Positions 38,146-47,275 of a DNA stretch of 64,000 nucleotides are shown here, in pieces. The notes beneath the pieces were generated by a model, which ran no database searches, was not told where the DNA came from, and was given only the letters and a program-made list of their open reading frames with translations. A program made the position numbers and the translations under genes. This DNA comes from JBGSKY01 sp041740995. GTDB lineage: Bacteria > Planctomycetota > Planctomycetia > Pirellulales > Pirellulaceae. Location of the stretch: positions 1 through 64,000 of the forward strand of contig JBGSKY010000209.1 in assembly GCA_041740995.1 (NCBI GenBank). Direction: 5' to 3'. The number at the start of each line of letters is the position of its first letter. Positions within the stretch are counted from its first letter, which is position 1.

Positions 38146-39900
38146 ATGACGTCTGTAAAAAATCTGTTGCATTCTCTGCGTTTTTTCGCCGCATTTTTTG
38201 GCTGCGTCGGCGGCTTGATTGCCATCGGATGCAAAGACGAGTGGAGCGCGGCACGGACTGCGACACCAACGTCCGGCACGATGTCGAGTCTGTCCAACAA
38301 GAGCGTCGGCGAAGCGATGAACTATCTTCCGCTGCTGATGCGGATGGACCGTACTGTCGCGACTCGTGAGGTTGTATATCAATTGAACAGTTGGGCTCAA
38401 AATTATCCTGCGACCGACGCGTGGAAGCCAGCTTCACTGCTAATGACTTTGCCCTCTACAAGCCAGCAATCGCCGCTCGTTCAACAAACCGGGGCAGTCC
38501 AATTTTACGAAACCGAATGCGAATATTTATTGCAATGTCGCATGATGCGAGATGTTGCCAAATGGGTGACTGGCAACGAATATCGCGATCCGGTCTTTTC
38601 GCAATGGCTGGTCGAAACTGGGCAAAAATTGCAAGATGCCGATCGCCGCAAACTTGAAGCGACGGCCAAGCTATTTGACTGGACGGTTCGAAATATCGCG
38701 CTCGATGGTGAAGCTCGCGATGCTCAATTCCTGACTCCCAATCCTAATTGGCCGATTGACGATGGCGGTATTGGTTACCGCCAGTTGCCCTGGCAGACGT
38801 TGATTTTTGGGCGCGGTGACGCGTGGCAGCGGGCGCGAGTTTTTACGCAACTTCTCCAGCAAGTCGATTTGTCCGGATGCGTGTTGGCGTTTCCGGGTCC
38901 TGAAGGCGGACCCGACCAGCTTTGGGCAATCGGCGTCCCAATCGCAGGCGAAATTTATTTGTTTGAACCTAAATGGGGGATGCCATTGCCTGGCCCTGGC
39001 GAGTCTGGAATCGCGACTTTAAGGCAGGCTCGTGAAGATCGATCTGTCCTGCGTCGCGCGAACTTGCCTGGTCAATTCGACTATCCAGTCGATGCCGAAC
39101 GGATGTCGAACGTTTTGGCACTGGTCGACCTGGAACCAGCAGCGATGTCGCATGCGATGTTTGCGTTAGAACCGGCGTTAACAGGTGAAAACCGAATGCG
39201 AGTTTTCGTCGATCCAACCGATACTTTGACAGCTTTGGAAACAGCCTTCGGAAAGCCGAATGTTAGACTTTGGAATCTGCCGCTGTTGGCTCAGCATTAC
39301 AACATGACGGTTCGAGCACGGATGTTTGATCAGTCGCCATTCTCAATGCGATACCTGGCTGTTTACGGGCCGTTTTTTACTGACACTTTAATCAACACCG
39401 CTCGCCAGCAGCACTTTAAAGCCGAATTTGATCAGACGATCGAGAAACCGGGCGCTTTAAAGAATTATATGAGCATTCGCATCGACGACGCTACTTTGGA
39501 AAAACTGACGACCGATCGTGAAGTGCAAAAGATGATGCAGATTGTGCAAGGCAGGAATGAGCCGCGGGAAGCGTTTGTGGGCAGATTGGAACAGGTCAAA
39601 GCGTTTTACCGGGTTGCGAAGTTTCACACTTCAACCTTTCTGGGGATGGCACAATTCGACCTCAACAACATCGACGCGGCGATTAACTGGTTGGATGAAC
39701 GCACATTGCAAGTGGAGGGAACACAGGCTTGGCACGCACACGCTGAATATCTACTGGCCCGCTGTTACGAGCTGACCGGCGACCAAGCAAAAACGCTCGA
39801 CTATCTTAAACGCGAAGGTCGCCCACAAGAGGCCGGCAACCGCATTCGTGCACGGATGATCCAAGATCGAAAAGCACCGCAACCCAACCAAGCGGAATAA
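38146..39900 (+). CDS. Probable lipoprotein with transglutaminase-like fold
   Basis: This 584-residue protein begins with a hydrophobic signal (about 5-28) ending at IAIGC, a plausible though imperfect lipobox. The middle part (about 180-290) contains FDWTVRNIAL and LPWQTLIFGRGDAWQRARVFTQLL, a layout I associate with transglutaminase-like domains of planctomycete proteins. The catalytic Cys position appears to be Trp (GDAWQRA) and no conserved His follows, so it is probably not enzymatically active. The C-terminal 90 residues look like TPR helices. I cannot name a function; an envelope scaffold role would fit. The ATG at 38146 is preferred because it starts the signal peptide directly; an upstream TTG would add ten residues. 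Confidence 0.75.
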   Translation: MTSVKNLLHSLRFFAAFFGCVGGLIAIGCKDEWSAARTATPTSGTMSSLSNKSVGEAMNYLPLLMRMDRTVATREVVYQLNSWAQNYPATDAWKPASLLMTLPSTSQQSPLVQQTGAVQFYETECEYLLQCRMMRDVAKWVTGNEYRDPVFSQWLVETGQKLQDADRRKLEATAKLFDWTVRNIALDGEARDAQFLTPNPNWPIDDGGIGYRQLPWQTLIFGRGDAWQRARVFTQLLQQVDLSGCVLAFPGPEGGPDQLWAIGVPIAGEIYLFEPKWGMPLPGPGESGIATLRQAREDRSVLRRANLPGQFDYPVDAERMSNVLALVDLEPAAMSHAMFALEPALTGENRMRVFVDPTDTLTALETAFGKPNVRLWNLPLLAQHYNMTVRARMFDQSPFSMRYLAVYGPFFTDTLINTARQQHFKAEFDQTIEKPGALKNYMSIRIDDATLEKLTTDREVQKMMQIVQGRNEPREAFVGRLEQVKAFYRVAKFHTSTFLGMAQFDLNNIDAAINWLDERTLQVEGTQAWHAHAEYLLARCYELTGDQAKTLDYLKREGRPQEAGNRIRARMIQDRKAPQPNQAE

Positions 39901-40066
39901 TCGTTACAACCGGCTCAGCACTTGCAATCGCGTTACCAAGGCTATACCGCAGAGGTTGAATAACGCTCTGGTGTGACTAGTGTGGATTGACTGTCGTCGC
40001 GGAGAACGAGTTTTTCGTATGCGATGCAATCGAGTTTCACAACCTGAGTTCTTCGAGTTAAATGCT

Positions 40067-40516
40067 ATGAAAAAATGGTGCTTGCTGGCCGCTGCTGTAG
40101 CGCTCTTCGTTTCGACTTCACCGCAAGCCAAGGCGTTCGATCCGGCGCTCGGCTATGGTTATGGTTTTGGCTACGGATCAGGCCTGGGGCAGAATTTGCT
40201 GATCCGCAGCCGACTGCCGACGCCGCCATATTTTGCGATCTACCCACCAGTTTACTATGGCGAGCGATACCAGCGTCCATACGGTGATAGCCCTTTCGCG
40301 GCCTTGCCTCAATTGCAAAGCAACGCCAGTTACCAACCGCAATTGCGGGCAACGACAACAACGATTTTGAGCAATCCTTACTGCACCAATTGCAATTCGA
40401 CAGTCGTTCCGGCTCAGGCGCAATCTCCGCTGGCTAGTCAAACCGAGCCAGTCGGTCAGTCGCGTTGGATTGAAAATCCTTATGTCAGTCCAGAGTCAAA
40501 CATCGCGACCCGTTAG
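40067..40516 (+). CDS. Small secreted Tyr/Pro/Gly-rich protein
   Basis: This 149-residue protein has a clear signal peptide (about 1-23, MKKWCLLAAAVALF... with cleavage near QAKA-F). The mature part starts with a Gly/Tyr repeat (GYGYGFGYGSGLG), then PPYFAIYPPVYYGERY and a CTNC pair, and ends in a Pro/Ser-rich tail. The PPYF-YPPVYY-YG-SPFA pattern resembles short exported proteins I associate with planctomycetes; no function is known to me. The ATG at 40067 is chosen because the signal peptide begins there, although the open frame extends further upstream. It is a stand-alone gene whose 3' end faces the FAAL fusion gene. Confidence 0.8.
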   Translation: MKKWCLLAAAVALFVSTSPQAKAFDPALGYGYGFGYGSGLGQNLLIRSRLPTPPYFAIYPPVYYGERYQRPYGDSPFAALPQLQSNASYQPQLRATTTTILSNPYCTNCNSTVVPAQAQSPLASQTEPVGQSRWIENPYVSPESNIATR

Positions 40517-40597
40517 TCGAGCAGGCAACAAGGTAGTGCGTCCCAGATTTAACAGAGTTAATTGTCGCGCAGGCCAGGATTTGTCGTGGAAACTCAA

Positions 40598-40623
40598 GTA
40601 AGCCGGGACTGGTCCAGGCTTAC
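40598..40623. terminator. Bidirectional terminator-like hairpin
   Basis: A 7-bp stem (GTAAGCC / GGCTTAC), one mismatch, then GGAC/GTCC pairing gives a strong hairpin in the 185-bp gap between two convergent genes. It has no long T-run, so termination efficiency is uncertain, but the position fits a shared terminator. Confidence 0.45.
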
Positions 40624-40701
40624 AGTTGACTTGATCGCGTCGATGCAAAATTTGCGACGGTTGCGAAAGCCAATCATTGAGCGACTGAGCGGCAAAATTT
40701 T

Positions 40702-43700
40702 CTAGAGCGTGCGAAATGCTTCGGGCGTGATCTTCTTCAAATTTTCAGCGACCAACTCCGCAGCACAAAGGATCTGTTGATTGGTGTGAGTGCTGTTGAT
40801 AAAAAATCGCAATCGAGCGGCAGATTCCTCGACCGCTGGATAAAGGATTGGCTGCACATTGATGCCTTGTTCGAAGAGGCGTCGCGAAAGTTGTAACGCG
40901 TGCAGCGAGTTCCCCGTGATGACCGGTATGACCGCTGTTTCCCCACTGCTGCCGGTATTCAAACCCCGTTTTTTAACCTCACTGAGGAATAGACGCGAGG
41001 CTTCTTGCAAACGTGTAACTCGCTGTGGTTCACGACGCAAAACATTCAGCGACGCAAGCGCCGCGGCAGCATTTGGTGGCGATAGTCCAACGCTGAAAAC
41101 AAAGCCAGGTGCGGTGTACTTAAGGTATTCGATCAACGCGTTGCTGCCAGCGATATAGCCACCGCATGAGCCGAATGACTTGCTCAGCGTGCCCATCCAG
41201 ATATCGACTTCTTTCGGATTGATTCCGAAGTGTTCAGCGATACCATGACCGCGAACGCCCATCGTGCCAATGCTGTGTGCTTCGTCGACCATCAACCAAG
41301 CCTTGTGTTCGCGCGCTAAAGCGACAAACTTCGGCAAATCTGGGAAGTCACCATCCATGCTGTAAACGCCTTCGATGATGATCAGCACGCGACGGAATCG
41401 CTTGCGTGAACGCTCCAAAATCGCCGCAAGTTCTTTCCAATCGTTGTGCGGAAATGCTCGTCGTCGTGCACCCGAAAGCAATGCGCCCTGCACGATGCTG
41501 TTATGGGAAAGAGCATCATGCAAAATCAGATCCTTTTCGTCCACCAAGTGCCCAATGACGCTTTCATTTGTGGAGTGACCACCCACCATGACGACCGAAT
41601 CTTCAACGCCGATCCACTGGGCAATGGAAGTTTCAAGCTGTCGATGAAGTGGTTTTTCACCGCTGACCAGTCGCGATGCGGAAACGCTGCCGCCAAATTT
41701 TCGAACCGCGTCAACAACTGCATCTGACACGGTCGGATCGCCGCTCATTCCTAGGTAGTTGTACGATGCAAAGCTGATGTATTCCTTGCCGTTAATTCTT
41801 GTCGTGTCGCGAGTCAACGAGTCGTGGACAGTAAAGTAAGGATTGGGAAGCCCGCTGAGTGCGAATTGCTCAATCGTTCGACGCAGTCGGCGATACTCTG
41901 GTAGTTGGTCAAACAGGTAGTCCGCCGGTTGAATCTCGCGTTCGAGAACAACTTCTTCGCTCATTTGATCTGGTACATCGACACGCATTTTGTCTTTGCC
42001 AAAATGCTGTTCGAGCGCTTCGGCGATCTCGCGGACAGTCTCAATTTCGTTCAAAACATCTTCGGGGAATCTTCCGCCAAAGGCTGTTTCCAAAGTGTGT
42101 GCGATCTGCAAACGCTCCAGCGAATCGAGCCCTAAATCGACAACGATATTAGTATCCAAGTCGAGGATTTTCGCGCGTTCCTCGCCTACATTGCGGATCG
42201 CCTTTTTAACCAGCGCAACGACTTCTGGATCTGGATCGCGTGTCTTTTTGGTTGTGACGGCGCGATGTTGCTGCCACGAGCCATTGGGTTTAATGGTCGA
42301 CGCGGCAATCATTGGTGCTTCGTCTTCTTCGTTGTCTTCCCAGCCAATCCATTGCGAAATCATTCGCATCGAACCTTCGCGAAAAGCTTGCAGGCATGCG
42401 TGGCGTTGGATTTTGCCGCTTGACGTTTTCGGCAATGAGCCCGCTCGCACTAGAACGACTGCATCGGGCGGCAGCTCATGCACTTGAACGACGCTACGTC
42501 GAATCGCTTGGATAACTGGTGCCCAATCCTCCTCCAGCGATCGTTGGACTTCAACAGCGATGATCAGGCGTTCTCGCTGGCCACTTAAATCGGCAAACGC
42601 GGCTGCTGAACCGCTTTGCACCGATTCATGACACTCTTCGACCGTTTGTTCGATGTCTTGCGGATATCGGTTGACTCCGCGAACGATAATCAAATCCTTC
42701 ACTCGACCGGCGACAAACAATTGGCGGTTGTGAAAGAAACCTAAATCACCGCTTCGCAAGAAGGGTCCCTGACCATCGGAAGTGAATGCCTCAAAAGTGT
42801 CCCGCGTTTGCTCGGGTTTTTCCCAGTACCCTTTTCCAACACTGGGGCTCTTGATCCAAATCTCGCCGATCTCATCATCAGGCAAGACATTCAAATTCGC
42901 GGTGTCCACAATCAACACTGTTTCATTAGGCGCGACCCGGCCACATCCGACGACCGAGCGGGCATCAGGATCGTTTGGATCGATGGGCTCGACAATTCGC
43001 TGGTCAAGATATCGACCGCGGAAGTGCCGAACGACTGGCTCGGTATTGCCCGGCCCGGCTGTTACGATCAAGGTTGCTTCCGCCATTCCGTATGTAGGCA
43101 AATGCGACAATCCAGAAAATCCGACGCGTTCAAATTTACGGGTAAACTGCTCGATCGTGCTTGCGCGGACTGGTTCAGCTCCATTAAAAGCGACGGCCCA
43201 ATGGCTTAGGTCCAGTCCTTCCATCTCTTCGTCGGTGATCTTGTCGACGCAAAGTTGGTAAGCGAAATTTGGAGCACCAGAAACTGACGCCTTGTACTTG
43301 CTTAAGACCCGCAGCCAGCGAACTGGTCGTTGAAGGAATGACATCGGACTCATCAATGACATCGGAGCACCAATATATAACGGGCTGAGCATCCCGCCGA
43401 TTAAGCCCATGTCGTGGTACGCCGGCAACCAACTGACGCCGTGCAGATTTGCTTTTAGATTGAAAAGATACGCGATCATCTCGCAATTGCGGATCAGGTT
43501 TTCATGCGTCAGCATCACGCCTTTGGGCTGGCCAGTTGAACCAGACGTGTATTGCAACATCGCTAGGTCGTCGCCGATCAAATCGCAGCTTCGGTATTGC
43601 AAGGCAAGCGTTTTATCGATTGCGTCTGTGGCGATCAGTCGCAGCAAACGCACTTCTTCCGCGTTCCCCTGGTCCTTCATAATTTGGCTGGCTGTCGTTG

Positions 43701-44118
43701 CCGTTGTCAGTCCAATTTTTGCGCCGCAGTCCATCGCGATATTTTGAATCCGCAGCCCCTTACGATTGCGTCGCGGTGGGAATGCTGGAACGGCGACACA
43801 GCCGGCGTAAAGGCAACCGAAGTAGCCTACGACAAAATCAATTCCTGGTGGATACATCAAGATCGCTCGATCGCCCGGATTGGCCGTTTTGCGAATCTCG
43901 ACCGCAACAGCTCTGGCGGCGTGATCTAATTGCGCGAAACTGAGCTGCAATTCGTCATCGGTCTCGCCATCAGCCAATAGAAAAGCCGTCGCGTTAGGGC
44001 GTGAATTAGCCCAATACTGGACACGTTCAACCAAATTGGTTCGAACAATTTCGGCGGGCAAAATGTGCGACAGATCAAGAAGGCTTGAATCTTCGACGAA
44101 CGGCACCGTAGCAGACAT
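40702..44118 (-). CDS. Fatty acyl-AMP ligase / acyl carrier / alpha-oxoamine synthase fusion
   Basis: Three modules sit in one 1138-residue chain. Residues about 1-590 are a fatty acyl-AMP ligase, with the adenylation motif YTSGSTGQPKG (190-200), WLPAYHDMGLIGG and the late GKIQR lysine. Residues about 630-705 are an acyl carrier domain with the phosphopantetheine serine S666 in GLDSLE. Residues about 770-1130 are a PLP-dependent alpha-oxoamine synthase (the AONS/serine palmitoyltransferase group) with the PLP lysine K980 in LSKSFG. The likely chemistry is activation of a fatty acid, loading onto the carrier, and decarboxylative condensation with an amino acid to give a long-chain amino-ketone. 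That product, sphingoid-like if serine is used, is inferred. No ketoreductase or acyltransferase gene is adjacent. Confidence 0.92.
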   Translation of the reverse strand: MSATVPFVEDSSLLDLSHILPAEIVRTNLVERVQYWANSRPNATAFLLADGETDDELQLSFAQLDHAARAVAVEIRKTANPGDRAILMYPPGIDFVVGYFGCLYAGCVAVPAFPPRRNRKGLRIQNIAMDCGAKIGLTTATTASQIMKDQGNAEEVRLLRLIATDAIDKTLALQYRSCDLIGDDLAMLQYTSGSTGQPKGVMLTHENLIRNCEMIAYLFNLKANLHGVSWLPAYHDMGLIGGMLSPLYIGAPMSLMSPMSFLQRPVRWLRVLSKYKASVSGAPNFAYQLCVDKITDEEMEGLDLSHWAVAFNGAEPVRASTIEQFTRKFERVGFSGLSHLPTYGMAEATLIVTAGPGNTEPVVRHFRGRYLDQRIVEPIDPNDPDARSVVGCGRVAPNETVLIVDTANLNVLPDDEIGEIWIKSPSVGKGYWEKPEQTRDTFEAFTSDGQGPFLRSGDLGFFHNRQLFVAGRVKDLIIVRGVNRYPQDIEQTVEECHESVQSGSAAAFADLSGQRERLIIAVEVQRSLEEDWAPVIQAIRRSVVQVHELPPDAVVLVRAGSLPKTSSGKIQRHACLQAFREGSMRMISQWIGWEDNEEDEAPMIAASTIKPNGSWQQHRAVTTKKTRDPDPEVVALVKKAIRNVGEERAKILDLDTNIVVDLGLDSLERLQIAHTLETAFGGRFPEDVLNEIETVREIAEALEQHFGKDKMRVDVPDQMSEEVVLEREIQPADYLFDQLPEYRRLRRTIEQFALSGLPNPYFTVHDSLTRDTTRINGKEYISFASYNYLGMSGDPTVSDAVVDAVRKFGGSVSASRLVSGEKPLHRQLETSIAQWIGVEDSVVMVGGHSTNESVIGHLVDEKDLILHDALSHNSIVQGALLSGARRRAFPHNDWKELAAILERSRKRFRRVLIIIEGVYSMDGDFPDLPKFVALAREHKAWLMVDEAHSIGTMGVRGHGIAEHFGINPKEVDIWMGTLSKSFGSCGGYIAGSNALIEYLKYTAPGFVFSVGLSPPNAAAALASLNVLRREPQRVTRLQEASRLFLSEVKKRGLNTGSSGETAVIPVITGNSLHALQLSRRLFEQGINVQPILYPAVEESAARLRFFINSTHTNQQILCAAELVAENLKKITPEAFRTL

Positions 44119-44582
44119 GGAAGTGATCTTAAGGGAGCGAATAAAATGGGCCGCTTTAGTTGGCCAACCGCTGGAAATGCGATTTTAAAACAACCAACTC
44201 CGTCCACGTCTGACCGCATTTGGTCGCGGAGAACTCACTTTCAACCGCAGTGGAACGCATCGATTTTATAAAACTGTAGCGTTTTTGTCTGTCCATTGGC
44301 AGACTATCTTGCCCAGACTTACCCTAGGATGTCGATAAAAGATCTGAAGGGCAAAGACAGACGGACCTGTTTTTTGAAATTATCGGCCAAAAAAACGCCG
44401 AATGTTAAGTTTCATATCAAGGTAATCCCCGCCAAGTTTAATCGAGCAACGGTCCTGGCGATTCGGTCGCTGCCAGGAATGGTTCTGGACTAGGGGAATA
44501 TAAAGCTGTAGAGCTTCGGTAGACTGATAGACTACCGAAGCATTTGTAATTCATTGGCTGTTTCTCAATTTCGCTCTCAACC
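44119..44582. other. Intergenic region between FAAL fusion gene and photolyase
   Basis: This 464-bp divergent region must hold both promoters. A Lys/Arg-rich open frame of up to 65 codons (44296-44493) has no recognisable motif and I do not call it a gene. The notable element is a perfect inverted repeat just before the photolyase start. Confidence 0.5.
44513..44541 (+). promoter_or_regulatory. Perfect 10-bp inverted repeat before photolyase gene
   Basis: GCTTCGGTAG and CTACCGAAGC flank a 9-base spacer, ending 41 bp before the photolyase ATG. With no T-run after it, it is more likely an operator or a 5'-UTR hairpin than a terminator. No regulator gene is adjacent. Confidence 0.45.
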
Positions 44583-46052
44583 ATGACCGTTTGCTCACCA
44601 GTTCCAGAGATTCGCGTTCGAGACTTGACGCTCGTCGACGTCCGCAATGACGCTCAATACGTTGTCTACTGGATGAATGCCTTTCGTCGTCGTCGATACA
44701 ATTTTGCGTTGCAGCATGCAAGATGGTGGGCTGAGAAACTGCAACGTCCTTTGATCGTCGTCGAAGCATTACGAACAGGTTATCAATGGGCTTCAGACCG
44801 ATTTCACCGCTTCGTGATCGATGGCATGATTGACAATGAAGCCGATTTTTCCGATAGCGGAGTGACCTATTACCCATTTCTGGAAACAGCAACGGATAAA
44901 GGCCATGGGATCATCGAAACGCTGTGTCAGAAGGCCTGCTTAATGGTCACTGATGACTATCCGTGTTTCTTTCATCCGATCTTGTACGATCGAATTGTTA
45001 GCAAGTGGCCGGTTGCGGTTCAGCTGGTCGACTCTAACGGTCTTTATCCGATGCGGGCCACCGATCGAACCTTTACCGTTGCCCATTCTTTTCGACGGCA
45101 TTTGCAGAAAGAGCTTCCAAAACACCTGCACGAGTTTCCTTTATCCGATCCGCTTGCAAAGCATAAACTCCCGGAACCAATCGATGTGCCATCGTTGGTC
45201 GCAAAACGATGGCCACGAGCCAAACTTGCTGACTATGCAGACGGCATAAAAAATTTCGATCGATTCAAGATCGATCACGGCGTCAGCCCAGTCGAAACCA
45301 AAGGAGGTGCTCACGCAGCGTTAAAACGGTTGAGCGATTTTACGGCGGGTGCACTAGATCGATACAGTGACGATCGAAATGTTCCTGATCTGAAGGGCGC
45401 CAGTCGGCTCAGCCCCTATTTGCATTTCGGGCATATCGCTGCTCACGAAATGTTTCATTCCGTGACTGAGCATTGCGGTTGGAAAATTGACCAGTTAGCT
45501 AAACCCAATGGCAAACGCGAAGGTTTTTGGAATGCTTCACAACCCGTCGAATCGTTTCTCGATGAAATGATTACTTGGCGAGAAATCGGCTTCAACATGA
45601 CGCATCGCGAGCCCGATTACGCTCGCTTCGAATCATTACCGCAGTGGGCCCGAGAGACTTTGAATGAGCACGCCAATGACAAACGTGAATACGTTTACTC
45701 TTTGGCCGAATTCGAGTCAGCGGCGACTCACGATCAACTTTGGAATGCCGCTCAAAACGAACTGGTGCGTGAAGGCCGAATTCACAATTACTTGCGGATG
45801 CTTTGGGGAAAGAAAATCTTGCACTGGACGGCCAACCCACGCCAAGCACTCGAAGTTTTGATCGAATTGAACAATAAATACGCACTCGATGGCCGCGATC
45901 CGAATTCGTACAGCGGAATTTTTTGGGTGCTTGGACGCTACGATCGAGCGTGGGGACCGGAACGAAAGATCTTTGGGAAAATTCGTTACATGACAAGCGA
46001 ATCAACCCTGAGCAAGTTCAAGATGAAAGAGTACCTGAAACAATACTCCTAA
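44583..46052 (+). CDS. phrB: Deoxyribodipyrimidine photolyase, class II type
   Basis: This flavoprotein uses blue light to split cyclobutane pyrimidine dimers. The 489-residue length and motifs fit class II CPD photolyases: an early VYWMNAFRRRRYNFAL, LSPYLHFGHIAAHE, a FLDEMITWREIGFN block, NYLRMLWGKKILHW and the late FWVLGRYDRAWG and FGKIRYM segments of the FAD-binding domain. The N-terminal Rossmann domain would hold the antenna cofactor. Class II enzymes occur in animals, plants and a minority of bacteria. The gene stands alone and is preceded by a perfect inverted repeat. It converges on the cytochrome gene with 51 bp between. Confidence 0.93.
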   Translation: MTVCSPVPEIRVRDLTLVDVRNDAQYVVYWMNAFRRRRYNFALQHARWWAEKLQRPLIVVEALRTGYQWASDRFHRFVIDGMIDNEADFSDSGVTYYPFLETATDKGHGIIETLCQKACLMVTDDYPCFFHPILYDRIVSKWPVAVQLVDSNGLYPMRATDRTFTVAHSFRRHLQKELPKHLHEFPLSDPLAKHKLPEPIDVPSLVAKRWPRAKLADYADGIKNFDRFKIDHGVSPVETKGGAHAALKRLSDFTAGALDRYSDDRNVPDLKGASRLSPYLHFGHIAAHEMFHSVTEHCGWKIDQLAKPNGKREGFWNASQPVESFLDEMITWREIGFNMTHREPDYARFESLPQWARETLNEHANDKREYVYSLAEFESAATHDQLWNAAQNELVREGRIHNYLRMLWGKKILHWTANPRQALEVLIELNNKYALDGRDPNSYSGIFWVLGRYDRAWGPERKIFGKIRYMTSESTLSKFKMKEYLKQYS

Positions 46053-46103
46053 TTGATCCAAAGGCCGAGCTGCAAAGTCGTCGGCTAGGAAAAACCGGTT
46101 ACG

Positions 46104-47195
46104 TTATTTCCACGTCGATTTCGCTGGCACATATTCGTCTATGGCGGCCAAGTCGCGACCGTGAGTCAACGCGGCGAATCGAAGTCCGAGCTTTTGTATT
46201 TCGTCGGCAGCGGCTGTTAATTCAGCTTCGTTGTTGAGTCGAAGTTTAATGTTGGCGTAGACTTCTAAAATCTGTTCAACAGTCGAGTTGGCAATCTTTT
46301 CTTGCGCAGCTTTTAATCGCTTTGCGGCTCTTGAAGCTCGTTGGGCCGACGTGACGCCAAAGGTTGCTTTTTCAGTCGCCCGGGCTGTGGCACGCAACGA
46401 ATGCTCTAAGTCAGCAATCATCCCAGCCACGAACAATAACCGGACTCGCTCTGGCGACGCATCTCCATTGGTCTGGCCGGCGCTATCCAAAAATCGATGC
46501 CGAACAGTGCCTTGCGACCAACTGACCAACTCGAAATCAAGACTACCAGCGGAATGCCCGCCGACATTTACCAAACGTTCATCAGGCACGGTATGGCATC
46601 GATAGCAAGACTGAGCGACCAAATAAACGTTGACTGGATTTCGCATTCCTGCGTCAATACTAGCAGCCAAACGTTGACGTCGGTGTGCTTTCGTTTCAGA
46701 CTCGCGTGTGACACTGTCCCCATAGTCGTTATGAATCGCTATCCAGTTTTGCGCGGCACCGTGACACGATTCGCAAGAGACGCCGGAAATGGCAACCAAG
46801 TTTTCGTTTTGCTGTTGCATCGTGTAATGGCACTGAATGCAATTAGCATCGGTTTTGAATGAAGCGATACCAAGCCGTTTCGCGATTTGTTGCGCTTCGG
46901 GTTTGCGATGCAGCGTCAGGTACGTCGTGTTGTGCGGCGTTTGTTTCCAGATGTTCACCTCGTTGGCATGACACTTTTCACAAGACACGGCACCCAAGAC
47001 TTGATGCGGATCAATTGCCAAATCCCACTGAGAATCTCGCGGATCGACATCAGCAGGATCAACCTTAGATGCGCCACTGCAAAGACAAACAGTGACCATG
47101 TAAGTTAAAGCGACGGCGACAAACTTTGTCGGTCTGTTAAACAAGCTCGATACGATTTTGACGGTCGTAGTGATCGGGCGTTCTGTAAGGCTCAT
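46104..47195 (-). CDS. Tetraheme c-type cytochrome, cytochrome c554-like
   Basis: This 363-residue exported protein has a hydrophobic signal segment (about 22-41) and four CxxCH heme-attachment sites at 72-76, 119-123, 141-145 and 197-201. The spacing, with LGAVSCEKCHANEVNIWKQ first and GVSCESCHGAAQNW third, resembles the cytochrome c554/multiheme family that passes electrons in the periplasm. The last 100 residues are helical, charged and heme-free. No partner reductase or quinol oxidase gene is next to it, so its electron donor and acceptor are unknown. It is apparently a single-gene unit read towards the photolyase gene. Confidence 0.9.
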   Translation of the reverse strand: MSLTERPITTTVKIVSSLFNRPTKFVAVALTYMVTVCLCSGASKVDPADVDPRDSQWDLAIDPHQVLGAVSCEKCHANEVNIWKQTPHNTTYLTLHRKPEAQQIAKRLGIASFKTDANCIQCHYTMQQQNENLVAISGVSCESCHGAAQNWIAIHNDYGDSVTRESETKAHRRQRLAASIDAGMRNPVNVYLVAQSCYRCHTVPDERLVNVGGHSAGSLDFELVSWSQGTVRHRFLDSAGQTNGDASPERVRLLFVAGMIADLEHSLRATARATEKATFGVTSAQRASRAAKRLKAAQEKIANSTVEQILEVYANIKLRLNNEAELTAAADEIQKLGLRFAALTHGRDLAAIDEYVPAKSTWK

Positions 47196-47275
47196 GTTCG
47201 CAAACTTTTAAAGTAAATAGTCATCCACTTTAAAAGACTAGCTTATGGTAATGGAGAGCGCACGAAAAATCGCGA

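Noticed and set aside
44296..44493. Small Lys/Arg-rich ORF between the FAAL fusion and photolyase genes
   Set aside because: It has no ATG near its start, no motif and no coupling with a neighbour, so chance is more likely.
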